Below are positions 55,986 through 64,000 of a DNA stretch of 64,000 bases, one piece after another (the first letter of the stretch is position 1; each line of letters opens with the position of its first letter). The notes beneath the pieces are model-generated. The model made no database searches. It worked only from the letters and a program-made list of their open reading frames with translations, and was not told where the DNA came from. The DNA lies in NCBI RefSeq assembly GCF_003254055.1, contig NZ_QKZT01000009.1:142485-206484 (forward strand), written 5' to 3'. The stretch comes from Algoriphagus chordae. GTDB lineage: Bacteria > Bacteroidota > Bacteroidia > Cytophagales > Cyclobacteriaceae. The position numbers and the translations under genes were made by a program.

Positions 55986-56867
55986 TTACCCGTAAACTTT
56001 CTTTTCAGCCGCCAAGAGCGTATTATAAAGCAAAGACGCAATAGTCATCGGCCCTACTCCACCAGGTACAGGAGTGATCGCAGAAGCGATTTCAGACACC
56101 TCGTCAAATTTTACATCTCCTACCAACCTGAAACCTGACTTCTTGCTAGCGTCTTCGATTCTGTGGATTCCCACATCGATTACTACTGCACCTGGCTTCA
56201 CCATGTCTTTGGTCACAAAGTGTGGCTTACCCAAAGCAACGATCAAAATATCCGCTGATCTGGCAATTTCTTCCAAGTTCTTGGTTCGGCTATGTGTCAA
56301 GGTTACTGTAGCATTTCCTGGATAGCCATTTCTAGCCATCAAGATACTCATCGGGCTTCCCACGATATGAGATCTACCAATCACTACGCAATGTTTGCCA
56401 GAGGTCTCGATATCATATCTCTTCAGCAATTCGATAATCCCGTAGGGAGTAGCTGCCACGTAAGCTGGCCAGTTCAAGGCCATACGGCCCACATTAGCTG
56501 GAGTAAAGCCATCCACGTCCTTCTCCGGCTTGATCTTATCCGTCACTTTCTCTACAGAGATATGCTTAGGCAAAGGAAGTTGGACGATCAGTCCATCGAT
56601 TTCAGGATTTTCATTGATATCCGCTACCACTTTCAACAATTCCTCTTCAGACACATTGTCTTCCAATCTCAGTAAAGTAGACTCAAAACCACAAAATTCA
56701 CATGCCTTCACCTTTGCATTCACATAGGTCTGGCTAGCGCCATCACTTCCCACAAGAATAGCTGCCAAATGAGGAATTTTGCCTCCCTCAGCTTTTATTT
56801 CCGCTACACGGATAGCGATTTCAGATTTTATTTCAGAGGATGTTTTTTTACCGTCGATTAAGACCAT
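55986..56867 (-). CDS. folD: Bifunctional methylenetetrahydrofolate dehydrogenase/cyclohydrolase
   Basis: 293 residues, cytoplasmic. FolD features are clear: [11 protein letters not shown] (catalytic lysine region, about 49-59), [44 protein letters not shown] (NADP-binding) and [10 protein letters not shown] near the end. It interconverts methylene-, methenyl- and formyl-tetrahydrofolate, supplying one-carbon units for purines. The start at 56867 is the family start. Not adjacent to other folate genes. Confidence 0.97.
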   Translation of the reverse strand: MVLIDGKKTSSEIKSEIAIRVAEIKAEGGKIPHLAAILVGSDGASQTYVNAKVKACEFCGFESTLLRLEDNVSEEELLKVVADINENPEIDGLIVQLPLPKHISVEKVTDKIKPEKDVDGFTPANVGRMALNWPAYVAATPYGIIELLKRYDIETSGKHCVVIGRSHIVGSPMSILMARNGYPGNATVTLTHSRTKNLEEIARSADILIVALGKPHFVTKDMVKPGAVVIDVGIHRIEDASKKSGFRLVGDVKFDEVSEIASAITPVPGGVGPMTIASLLYNTLLAAEKKVYG

Positions 56868-56872
56868 GCGAT

Positions 56873-56933
56873 TTTTGATTTACGATTTACGATTTCGAAC
56901 TTCAAAATTGAAAATTCGATGTTCGATGTTCAA
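56873..56933. repeat. Degenerate short-period repeat spacer
   Basis: Words of the form GATTTACGATTT and GATGTTCGATGTTC with drifting TTCAAAATTGAAAA; between folD and the four-helix-bundle gene. Non-coding. Confidence 0.5.
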
Positions 56934-57292
56934 CTATTATTTTTCTCAGCAGTACCTACACTTTTGACAAAGATTGAAATCAACTGATTGCATTCATTTT
57001 GTAAATAAGCTATTGCTTCGGTGTCCAGATGAAGTTTAGATTTCGCTATAATCTTGATTGCTACTCCACTTTCTCGTAGCTCTTTTAGAACCACCTTAAT
57101 CTTATGGATAAAATCCTTTCTTGATTCTCCCGATTGAGCCTCACCATAATTCAAAGCTGGAGAAGTTCCACTTCTAAGAAGTTGGTTCCCCATGTGATTC
57201 CCAGCTTTGGAATTGATCATGGAATCTGTAAAAGAAATAATAGCAGCAGCGAAGTCAATTAATCGTGCTTCTAAATCATATTTTCTTTCCAT
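56930..57292 (-). CDS. Four-helix-bundle protein (23S rRNA intervening-sequence type)
   Basis: 120 residues from the ATG at 57292 (MERKYDLEARLIDFAAAI). The pattern GNHMGNQLLRSGTSPALNYGEA is the signature of the family found in 23S rRNA intervening sequences and, as free genes, in many Bacteroidota. No rRNA surrounds it. Function unknown. It is flanked on both sides by word-like repeats. Confidence 0.85.
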   Translation of the reverse strand: MERKYDLEARLIDFAAAIISFTDSMINSKAGNHMGNQLLRSGTSPALNYGEAQSGESRKDFIHKIKVVLKELRESGVAIKIIAKSKLHLDTEAIAYLQNECNQLISIFVKSVGTAEKNNS

Positions 57293-57388
57293 AGTACCCA
57301 GATATAGTGGCAATTTCTATCAAAACACTATTTGTACTTTATAATTCTAAATTTAGAAAATCGTTGGTTGAGGTTCCATGAATGCTCA

Positions 57389-57472
57389 CTTCACTATTCG
57401 ATATTCATCATTCATCATTCATCATTCAAAATTTATTTTTTAATGATGAATGTCCAATTCTGAATAATGAAT
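57389..57472. repeat. TTCATCA tandem repeat with partial inverted copy
   Basis: TTCATCA repeated three to four times near 57404-57427, then its rough reverse complement TGATGAATG and GAATAATGAATA (57441-57472). Non-coding, between the four-helix-bundle and lepA genes. Confidence 0.55.
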
Positions 57473-57502
57473 ACAGAAGTTCCAATAACCTCGTAATTCA
57501 GT

Positions 57503-59296
57503 CTAGTCAAGTTTAAGCACCGCCATAAATGCCTCCTGAGGCACCTCGACGTTTCCAACTTGTCTCATTCTCTTCTTACCTTTTTTCTGCTTCTCAAGCA
57601 ATTTACGTTTACGGGAAATATCACCACCATAACACTTGGCCAATACGTTTTTACGCAATGCTTTTACGGTTTCTCTGGCTATAATCTTCTGACCAATAGC
57701 TGCCTGAATTGCGATTTCAAACATTTGACGCGGAACCAATTCTTTCAGTTTCTCACAAAGTCTTTTGCCCCAATCATACGCTTTATCTCTATGAACTACC
57801 GCAGAAAGCGCATCGACTGGCTCGCCGTTAAGCATCACATCCAATCTCACCATATGAGAAACTTGGTATCCTTTCAACTCATAATCCAATGAAGCATAGC
57901 CTCTGGAAATGGTTTTTAATTTATCGAAGAAGTCGAAGACAATCTCTGCCAACGGCATGTCGAAAGTCAATTCCACTCGCTCTGCAGTAAGGTAAACCTG
58001 GTTTTTGATTTGTCCTCGCTTATCCATACATAGCGTAATTACCGCGCCCACATATTCTGATGCAGTAATGATCGACGCTCTCACATAAGGCTCCTCGATA
58101 TGCTTCATCTTGTTAGGCTCCGGCATATCAGAAGGTGCATTGATCAGCTGAATGGTGTCATTGGTCATTTGTGCTTTGAACTGAACCGAAGGAACAGTCG
58201 TGATCACTGTCATATCAAATTCACGTTCCAAACGCTCCTGAATGATCTCCATGTGAAGCATTCCCAAGAAACCGCAACGGAACCCAAAGCCCAAAGCCAT
58301 GGAGGTTTCTGGTTCCCAGACTAAGGAAGCATCATTCAACTGGAGTTTTTCCATGGAATAACGAAGTTCCTCATAGTCTGTCGTTTCTACTGGATAGATA
58401 CCCGCAAAAACCATCGGCTTTACGTTTTCAAAACCTTGAATAGCTTTTTCACATGGTCTCTTGATGTGTGTGATGGTATCACCCACTTTAATTTCTTTGG
58501 CAACTTTCACCCCAGAGATCAGGTAACCCACGTTACCAGCGCTCATGGTTTGCTGTGGAATTTGGTTCAAACCCAAAATCCCGATTTCGTCTGCCTCGTA
58601 TTCTTTACCGGTGTTGACAAATTTGATCTTATCGCCTTTGCTAAAGGTTCCGTTGAAAATCCTAAAGATCACCTCTACACCACGGAATGGGTTATAAACC
58701 GAATCAAAAATCATTGCTTGAAGTGGTGCTTCAGGATCTCCTTTAGGTGCAGGAACTCTATTCACAACAGCTTTCAAAATATCGTCTATACCGATACCAG
58801 TTTTGCCGGAGGCCAAAATAATATCTTCTCTATCGCAACCGATCAAGTCAATCACTTCATCGGCAACAGCTTCAGGGTCGGCTCCAGGAAGGTCAATTTT
58901 ATTGAGAACAGGAATGATTTCCAGATCATGACCAAGCGCCAAATACAAATTGGAAATGGTCTGTGCCTCTATCCCTTGGGAAGCATCCACAATCAGTAAA
59001 GCGCCCTCACAGGCAGCAATCGACCGGGAAACCTCGTATGAAAAATCCACGTGACCTGGGGTATCTATCAAATTGAGCGTATAGATCTCACCCTCATGTG
59101 TATATTTCATCTGGATCGCATGAGACTTGATCGTGATACCACGCTCACGCTCCAAATCCATATTATCCAACAACTGAGCCTGCATATCTCGATCGGCGAC
59201 CGTATCAGTTTGCTGAAGTAGTCTATCCGCTAGTGTACTCTTCCCATGATCAATATGGGCGATGATACAGAAATTCCTTATTTTTTTCATATCCAT
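57503..59296 (-). CDS. lepA: Elongation factor 4 (LepA)
   Basis: 597 residues. The GTPase has AHIDHGKST (P-loop), DTPGHVDF and NKIDLPGAD; the LepA-specific C-terminal domain ends in [19 protein letters not shown]. It back-translocates stalled ribosomes. Starts at 59296 or 59290 are both possible; the second gives the usual MKKIRNF. A -7 box at 59305 implies a very short leader. Confidence 0.97.
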   Translation of the reverse strand: MDMKKIRNFCIIAHIDHGKSTLADRLLQQTDTVADRDMQAQLLDNMDLERERGITIKSHAIQMKYTHEGEIYTLNLIDTPGHVDFSYEVSRSIAACEGALLIVDASQGIEAQTISNLYLALGHDLEIIPVLNKIDLPGADPEAVADEVIDLIGCDREDIILASGKTGIGIDDILKAVVNRVPAPKGDPEAPLQAMIFDSVYNPFRGVEVIFRIFNGTFSKGDKIKFVNTGKEYEADEIGILGLNQIPQQTMSAGNVGYLISGVKVAKEIKVGDTITHIKRPCEKAIQGFENVKPMVFAGIYPVETTDYEELRYSMEKLQLNDASLVWEPETSMALGFGFRCGFLGMLHMEIIQERLEREFDMTVITTVPSVQFKAQMTNDTIQLINAPSDMPEPNKMKHIEEPYVRASIITASEYVGAVITLCMDKRGQIKNQVYLTAERVELTFDMPLAEIVFDFFDKLKTISRGYASLDYELKGYQVSHMVRLDVMLNGEPVDALSAVVHRDKAYDWGKRLCEKLKELVPRQMFEIAIQAAIGQKIIARETVKALRKNVLAKCYGGDISRKRKLLEKQKKGKKRMRQVGNVEVPQEAFMAVLKLD

Positions 59297-59304
59297 TCTG
59301 GGCG

Positions 59305-59312
59305 CAAAAGTA
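59305..59312 (-). promoter_or_regulatory. Predicted Bacteroidota -7 promoter box
   Basis: Minus strand TACTTTTG (TAnnTTTG), 8 bp before the first lepA ATG, so the message would be almost leaderless from 59296 or have about eight bases to 59290. No convincing -33 element at the usual distance. Confidence 0.4.
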
Positions 59313-59420
59313 GTAAATAACTAGGAGATAAGAGAATTTTCAAACCCAATGATCAAGTTTCAATATTCAAATTTAATTATCATCGGGCGTCATTGCGGGA
59401 GAATGCCAAACGTCGAAGAC

Positions 59421-59505
59421 CGTCATTGCGAGGGAGGCACGACCGAAGCAATCTCATCACTCGCAAGATTGCTTCGACGCTCGTTCCTCTCTCCTCCCAA
59501 TGACG
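59421..59505. repeat. Dispersed inverted repeat (CGTCATTGCG type)
   Basis: Outer arms CGTCATTGCG (59421-59430) and CAATGACG (59498-59505), inner arms CGAAGCAATCT (59444-59454) and AGATTGCTTCG (59466-59476). An eroded copy of the outer arm is also at 59388. This is a common mobile-like palindrome of bacterial genomes. Confidence 0.7.
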
Positions 59506-59515
59506 CAGGGTTCCT

Positions 59516-59523
59516 TATATTTG
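59516..59523 (+). promoter_or_regulatory. Predicted Bacteroidota -7 promoter box
   Basis: TATATTTG matches TAnnTTTG, 20 bp before the ATG at 59544. It sets the start of the DUF4924 gene and makes the upstream ATG at 59349, which reads through a repeat, unlikely. Confidence 0.55.
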
Positions 59524-59543
59524 CATTTTCAAACATCAATCTC

Positions 59544-60083
59544 ATGCAGTCAGTAGCCGAAAACAAAAAGTCAAATAATATCGCCGAATACATCATCTAC
59601 ATGTACCAAATGGAGGATTTGATCCGATCCTACCAAGGAAAACGGGAGGAAATCAAAACCTTTGTGGTCGAGAAATACCCAGTATCACCTGAAGATAAAG
59701 CTAAAATTTCAGATTGGTTTTTGGCACTTCTGGATAAGATGGTATCTCAGGATATCCTGGAAAAAGGACATCTAGCCGAATTGAACAGTCTGGTTTCTGA
59801 ACTTGCGCAAATCCACTGGAACTTGCTCAAAACTGATCCCACCTACTTTGAAGCATACGGTAAGGCCAAGCCATTTATCCTAGAAGCAGTCATGCAAGCA
59901 GATGGTGAAGATCTAGGCAATGAAATCCAGATCTGCCTGAATGGCGTGTACGGCCTTTTGCTATGCAGACTTCTAGGCAAAAAAGTATCCGATGAGCAAT
60001 TGAAATCAGCGGATGCTTACGGAGATATTCTTAGCACGCTGAGCTATCATTATAAAGTAAAGGATTCGATTTCGAAGAATTGA
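59544..60083 (+). CDS. DUF4924 family protein
   Basis: 179 residues from the ATG at 59544 (MQSVAENKKSNNIAEYIIYM); the longer frame from 59349 runs through a palindromic repeat and is not coding. The protein is all-helical, with YQMEDLIRSYQ near the start and DPTYFEAYGKAKPFI in the middle, matching the Bacteroidota DUF4924 family. Function unknown; cytoplasmic. A promoter box lies just upstream. Confidence 0.85.
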   Translation: MQSVAENKKSNNIAEYIIYMYQMEDLIRSYQGKREEIKTFVVEKYPVSPEDKAKISDWFLALLDKMVSQDILEKGHLAELNSLVSELAQIHWNLLKTDPTYFEAYGKAKPFILEAVMQADGEDLGNEIQICLNGVYGLLLCRLLGKKVSDEQLKSADAYGDILSTLSYHYKVKDSISKN

Positions 60084-60107
60084 GAACTGGATTGGAAAAT
60101 TTTAAAA

Positions 60108-60830
60108 TTGAAAAATTTGAAGATTGTCACGTGGAATTGTAATGGTGCATTTAGAAGAAAATTCAACTTTATAGATGAATTCAAAGCAGATATCTATGTA
60201 ATTCAAGAATGCGAGAACCCCTTAGAAACTGCCCATCTAGACTATATAGAATGGGCGCAAAACTATCTTTGGAAAGGTGATAGTAAGCATAAAGGATTAG
60301 GGATATTTGCTAGAGAAGGGATAAGTCTTGAACTTCTTGATTGGACAAATATTTACGAAGACAATCCCGTAAAGCATTTTTTAACCTGTCGGGTAAATTC
60401 AGAATTTGACTTAATTGCTGTTTGGACTCATTACAATAAGTCTCCAACTTTTGGATATATAGGCCAATTTTGGAAATATCTTCAGCTTCATAAATCCAAT
60501 TTCAAAAACTGTTTAATCGTTGGTGATTTCAATAGTAACTCAATTTGGGACAAGCCAAAAAAGGCATGGAATCATAGTGAAGTTGTAAGAGAACTGGAAG
60601 AAATAAACATCACAAGTTTATACCATTTCGAAGGAAATCAAACTCAGGGAAATGAAGAGCACCCTACTTTTTTCCTACAAAAAAACCTCAACAAACCTTA
60701 CCATATCGATTACATTTTTGGCAGTGAATCATTCAGAAAAACACTGAGCAAACTAGAAATTGGCAGAGCTGAATATTGGTTAAAGCTTAGTGATCATCTT
60801 CCTTTGATTTGTGAATTTTCCAATCTTTAA
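60108..60830 (+). CDS. Endonuclease/exonuclease/phosphatase (EEP) family protein, TTG start
   Basis: 240 residues from a TTG at 60108 (a second TTG follows at 60117; no ATG fits). EEP signatures are present: KIVTWNCNGAFR at the start, VIQECENP (metal-binding glutamate), LIVGDFNSN (catalytic aspartate and asparagine), and YIFGSESF and LSDHLPLI near the end. It is likely a nuclease or phosphodiesterase, cytoplasmic. It is 24 bp after the DUF4924 gene, so probably co-transcribed. Convergent with the helicase gene. Confidence 0.75.
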   Translation: MKNLKIVTWNCNGAFRRKFNFIDEFKADIYVIQECENPLETAHLDYIEWAQNYLWKGDSKHKGLGIFAREGISLELLDWTNIYEDNPVKHFLTCRVNSEFDLIAVWTHYNKSPTFGYIGQFWKYLQLHKSNFKNCLIVGDFNSNSIWDKPKKAWNHSEVVRELEEINITSLYHFEGNQTQGNEEHPTFFLQKNLNKPYHIDYIFGSESFRKTLSKLEIGRAEYWLKLSDHLPLICEFSNL

Positions 60831-60842
60831 TCTTCCAATTTT

Positions 60843-62774
60843 TCAATCCGCTAAAAACTCCCACACAGATCTATACCCTTCCTGCGCCTCGAAGTATCGA
60901 AGTAATTCATCAAAGAAAGGGTTTTGGGTAAGTGTACCAGAATCCCCAATCAGCACCAGTTTGCGCTTCGCGCGGGTCAGGGCTACATTCATTCGACGAG
61001 TATCAGAGAGGAATCCTATCTCCCCTTTCTCATTGGATCGAGTCAGGGAAATCATCATCAGATCCCGTTCCTGACCTTGGAAACCATCTACCGTATCGAT
61101 GGTGATTTGCTCTTTTACTGCGTATAAACTTGGGTAATCCTCCGAATCAAAAATCAATTGGCGCAACCTCCGCACCTGTGCTCCATAAGGCGCAATCAAA
61201 CCAATCGTCAAATCATTTTGCAGGAAATTGTCTGACCCAATTCTCTCGACAAGATCATTCAGATATTTCGCCGCGAAGAGTGCCTCTTCAGGATTGAAGG
61301 TACTTAAGCTCTCAAGCTCCTTCTGATCTGAATAGCCAGCACCCGCGGTATCTATCCATTCTATGACCGATTCTTCTGAAGAAAATACATGGGTTTTCGT
61401 ACGCTCATCCGCGATCAATTTCCCCTTATAAAACTGCGCATTAGAAAAGCCCATAATTACCTCAGGCATCCGGTATTGCACTTGTAGCATTTGCGCAGCT
61501 TGGGGTTTACGAGCGATCACTTTCTCGAAAAGCGTCTCTGCAAGCCCATCCTTTCCTGCCTGATAGGATTTGATCGTAGGCGGCAGCTGGCAGTGATCAC
61601 CTGCAAATACCACCTTCTTGGCTTTCAAAATCGGAATCCAGGTCGCGGCTTCCAATCCCTGCGCTGCTTCGTCAATAAAAACCACATCAAACTCCATCCC
61701 TTTCAGGTTGTAGGACGATGCGCCGACAAGTGTACAGGCAAAGACTTTTGTCTTCTGATAAATATCGAATTGTATGTATTCCTCCAGCGACTTGGAGGCT
61801 TCACGCAATCTGGAAACTTCCGCAAACATCATCTTGCGCTGGACACGCTCATTGTGCCCAAAATTGCGCTTGTATTGCTTGGCTATTTTCAGCTGTTGAT
61901 CAGTTTCTTTCCGAAGCTTCTTCAGATCTCTGTAGCTGGCATGAAAAGCTGTTTTGGCATCCAAGGTTTGATTTAGAATCTTCTCCTCCACTCGTGCTGG
62001 ATGGCCAAATCGTAGGGTTTCTATTCCTCGATCGATCAGTTTTTCCACCAAAAGATCCACCGCGGCATTACTTGGCGCACATACCAAAATCGACTCGCCA
62101 GCGATCACCGAATCCTGGATTGCCTCGATCAGCGTAGTGGTCTTCCCCGTACCTGGAGGTCCATGTACTACCGCTACGTCCTTCGCATTGGCGATCATTT
62201 CACAAGCTTGGTTTTGGGAGAAATTGAGATTGGATTTCGAAGCAAGTAGCTTTTCTGAAAACTGAGGAGCCTTTTCTCCCAGAAGAATATCTTTCAATTC
62301 ATCCACCCGCTTGTTATCGGAGGAAATTACTTTTTTCAATGCAAACTCCATCTCGCGATAACTCGCCTCATCAAAGAGCAAATCCACTCCTAGCTTGCTT
62401 CCATGCATCCATTCTGGCAGCTCATCGGCCTGCAAGGTGACCATCATGGTGTTTTGCTTTACGAAGTTGATCACGCCATTCACACGATCCTCGGAGGAGC
62501 TATAGGAGTCATTCGTGCTGAAAAAGGATACGGACTTTCCTGAACCAAAAGCCGAAGGATGATTGGTGTCATTTCGCTCCACCTCCACCAAAAGGCGTTC
62601 TCCCATTCCGATTTTGCTCTTTTTCAGATGAACAGGATGCCAGGTGATACCAGCTTTTTTCTTATCTGAGAGTGAGGAATTCAGAAATTTCTGTTTGTAT
62701 TGAGCCAAGTCTTCCTGCCATTCCAGTTTTAAAAGTTTCAGACCTTTCTTTAATTCCTCCGTGACTTTGTCCAT
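60843..62774 (-). CDS. SMUBP2/IGHMBP2-like superfamily 1 helicase
   Basis: 643 residues. SF1 motifs: Walker A GPPGTGKTT (about 201-209), motif II IDEAAQ, motif III GDHCQLPPT, QYRMPEVI, and the C-terminal TVDGFQGQERD and TRSNEKGEI, ALTRAKRKL. The N-terminal ~180 residues form the beta-barrel domain typical of the Upf1-like group. It unwinds RNA or DNA using ATP. Divergent from the ACP phosphodiesterase gene across about 60 bp. Confidence 0.9.
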   Translation of the reverse strand: MDKVTEELKKGLKLLKLEWQEDLAQYKQKFLNSSLSDKKKAGITWHPVHLKKSKIGMGERLLVEVERNDTNHPSAFGSGKSVSFFSTNDSYSSSEDRVNGVINFVKQNTMMVTLQADELPEWMHGSKLGVDLLFDEASYREMEFALKKVISSDNKRVDELKDILLGEKAPQFSEKLLASKSNLNFSQNQACEMIANAKDVAVVHGPPGTGKTTTLIEAIQDSVIAGESILVCAPSNAAVDLLVEKLIDRGIETLRFGHPARVEEKILNQTLDAKTAFHASYRDLKKLRKETDQQLKIAKQYKRNFGHNERVQRKMMFAEVSRLREASKSLEEYIQFDIYQKTKVFACTLVGASSYNLKGMEFDVVFIDEAAQGLEAATWIPILKAKKVVFAGDHCQLPPTIKSYQAGKDGLAETLFEKVIARKPQAAQMLQVQYRMPEVIMGFSNAQFYKGKLIADERTKTHVFSSEESVIEWIDTAGAGYSDQKELESLSTFNPEEALFAAKYLNDLVERIGSDNFLQNDLTIGLIAPYGAQVRRLRQLIFDSEDYPSLYAVKEQITIDTVDGFQGQERDLMMISLTRSNEKGEIGFLSDTRRMNVALTRAKRKLVLIGDSGTLTQNPFFDELLRYFEAQEGYRSVWEFLAD

Positions 62775-62836
62775 CTATGCGTATTTTAGACGAAACTAAT
62801 AAAAAGCTTCCGAGTTTTCCCAACCCAACTTTTGCA

Positions 62837-63442
62837 ATGAACTATCTCGCCCATGCTTATTTGTCTTTTGATCAAGAGGAAGTGCTTGTGGGGAATTTTA
62901 TTGGGGATTTTGTGAAAGGGAAAATGATGAGCAGTTTTCCCCAAGAAGTGCAGAATGGCATCAAACTTCACCGAGCCATAGACAAATTTACCGATACGCA
63001 TCCTTTGGTACGCGCTGGACAAACCTACCTCCGCCCTCAATTTGGTCACTATTCCACGGTTATTACAGACATTTACTTTGATTATTACTTAGGGAAAAAT
63101 TGGGAGCGCTATTCCGATATTCCACTGGAAGTTTTTACACAAAACACCTATCGCAGTATAGAGAAGTATGAAAAGATAGTGCCTGAGCGTTTTTTAGGCA
63201 TGTTCGAATGGATGAGAAAGGACAATTGGTTGCTTCAGTATAGCAGCATAGCAGGCATTCAAAAGTCACTAACAGGATTATCCAAACGCACCCGCTTTGA
63301 CTCCAAAATGGAACTGGCACATTTGGCCTTATTAGAAAGGGAAGCAGAATTTCAGGTGATTTTCTTCGCTTTTTTCGAGGATTTGGAGACTTTTGCACGA
63401 GAGAAATTAATAGAAATCCAAGATTCCAATGCTGGTCATTAA
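62837..63442 (+). CDS. ACP phosphodiesterase (AcpH) family protein
   Basis: 201 residues from the ATG at 62837 (MNYLAHAYLSF); the upstream ATG at 62777 adds 20 unlike residues. Family features are NYLAHAYLSF (metal ligands), NFIGDFVKGK, LHRAIDKFTDTHP and DIYFDYYLGKNW. It removes the phosphopantetheine group from acyl carrier protein. The gene overlaps the next one by 14 bp. Confidence 0.87.
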   Translation: MNYLAHAYLSFDQEEVLVGNFIGDFVKGKMMSSFPQEVQNGIKLHRAIDKFTDTHPLVRAGQTYLRPQFGHYSTVITDIYFDYYLGKNWERYSDIPLEVFTQNTYRSIEKYEKIVPERFLGMFEWMRKDNWLLQYSSIAGIQKSLTGLSKRTRFDSKMELAHLALLEREAEFQVIFFAFFEDLETFAREKLIEIQDSNAGH

Positions 63443-63884
63443 ACCAAAAGTATCCACTTACATTTCATTGAGCCTAGTGCTAGTCATTCTTATCTCGGGC
63501 TTGGTATATATCCTACGGGATTTTGCATATACAGGAAGTTTCGGGATTTGGTTTTACCTGATTGCCTGTACGCTGATTACCTTGGTGATCTTGATGCTGT
63601 TGGTCAAAATGCTTGCTGGCTATAGATTCATTTCTGCTGGGAGAGATCAAATCATCGTCAAATTACCCTTGAGAGGATATACCAAAACCTATCCTGTCGC
63701 TCAAATTCTGGCTTGGGAAGAGGAAATCGTAAAGGCTAATAAAAAGGAATTCCGTCAGGTGACTATTGCATTCACAGACAAGCATTCCATCTCGGTCTCC
63801 AATCATGAGCATGAAGCTTATAAAGAACTAGTCGCCTATTTGGCAAAAAAAGCAGGGAAGCAGCGGGTGAAGGGTAAAAAATAA
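63429..63884 (+). CDS. Hypothetical two-helix membrane protein with PH-like domain
   Basis: 151 residues. Two membrane helices (about 9-27 SYISLSLVLVILISGLVYIL-like and 42-63) are followed by a soluble domain of about 80 residues with alternating strands (QIIVKLPLRGYTKTYPV, FRQVTIAFTDKHSISV) and an ending helix, which is like the small bacterial PH-domain membrane proteins. Function unknown. It overlaps the AcpH gene by 14 bp, so both are on one transcript. Confidence 0.65.
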   Translation: MLVIKPKVSTYISLSLVLVILISGLVYILRDFAYTGSFGIWFYLIACTLITLVILMLLVKMLAGYRFISAGRDQIIVKLPLRGYTKTYPVAQILAWEEEIVKANKKEFRQVTIAFTDKHSISVSNHEHEAYKELVAYLAKKAGKQRVKGKK

Positions 63885-64000
63885 GAAGTAAGAGGTGAGA
63901 AGTAGTCAGTCGCAGTTTTCAGTTGTGGTTTGTCAGACCGAGTAAGAAAAATTTAGAATTTACAAAAGAGTGATGACGGTGTCTGCCTGAGCACTTGAGA
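63885..64000. repeat. Word-like repeat spacer at the window edge
   Basis: AGAAGTAAGAGGTGAGAAGTAGTCAGTCGCAG and TTTTCAGTTGTGGTTTG; the CAGTCGCAG word is the reverse complement of the ACTGCGACTG word in the 290-bp array. No gene seen. Confidence 0.4.

Noticed and set aside
58436..58999. 187-residue plus-strand frame inside lepA
   Set aside because: Antisense shadow of lepA with no recognisable domain.
59349..59543. N-terminal extension of the DUF4924 gene
   Set aside because: It translates a dispersed palindrome; a promoter box lies inside it and the family start is at 59544.
61491..61976. 161-residue plus-strand frame inside the helicase gene
   Set aside because: Antisense shadow; a second overlapping frame there shows the region is simply open on both strands.

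Overview
The window looks like chromosomal DNA of a marine-type Bacteroidota, most probably Cytophagales close to Algoriphagus/Cyclobacteriaceae. The evidence is family content (DUF4221, DUF4421, DUF4924, four-helix-bundle protein, a long PurF-type protein, DUF1080 lipoproteins, a DUF5706 protein), starts without a clear Shine-Dalgarno, several TAnnTTTG promoter boxes of the Bacteroidota type, and Bacteroidota-style intergenic palindromes. The genus is an inference.

Layout. 0-10 kb: an O-methyltransferase-like enzyme, an orphan DUF5706 (Pycsar-effector-like) membrane protein, a Tat-exported phospholipase C with a decayed second 3' end 1.3 kb downstream, a 2OG-Fe(II) oxygenase, a B12-binding radical SAM enzyme, a dienelactone hydrolase and small membrane proteins. 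10-20 kb: a string of hairpins, a NYN-LOTUS protein, an SDR-like epimerase, an M20 peptidase, a DUF4421 protein, two tandem DUF4221 lipoproteins, a formate/nitrite channel, a CotH-like protein and a DUF1080 protein. 20.7-21.9 kb: four tandem 290-bp non-coding units. 22-34 kb: a group III truncated haemoglobin next to a nucleotide pyrophosphatase/phosphodiesterase, an esterase, an OmpA lipoprotein, a TMTC-like membrane TPR protein, acetyltransferases, a GDSL hydrolase, DUF808, a class C beta-lactamase-like protein and a nitroreductase.

35-45 kb holds the most system-like region. A YdeP-type molybdoenzyme is followed by a tightly coupled operon of a small membrane subunit, a sodium:solute symporter, a GH88 unsaturated glucuronyl hydrolase, an Old Yellow Enzyme relative and an SDR, with overlapping starts and stops. 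A secreted Gfo/Idh oxidoreductase comes next, facing a convergent DUF1080 lipoprotein. It reads as import and cytoplasmic breakdown of unsaturated uronyl oligosaccharides, with a possible periplasmic 3-keto-glycoside branch.

45-64 kb: a lipid kinase and an App1-type phosphatidate phosphatase in one operon with an M42 peptidase; a long amidophosphoribosyltransferase; a candidate structured RNA with a terminator; an NtrC-type regulator convergent with a hybrid histidine kinase carrying an Hpt domain; DsrE; tRNA-Leu(GAG); FolD; a four-helix-bundle protein; LepA; DUF4924; an EEP nuclease/phosphatase; a SMUBP2-like helicase; and an ACP phosphodiesterase. Spacers are rich in palindromes and in degenerate short-period repeats.
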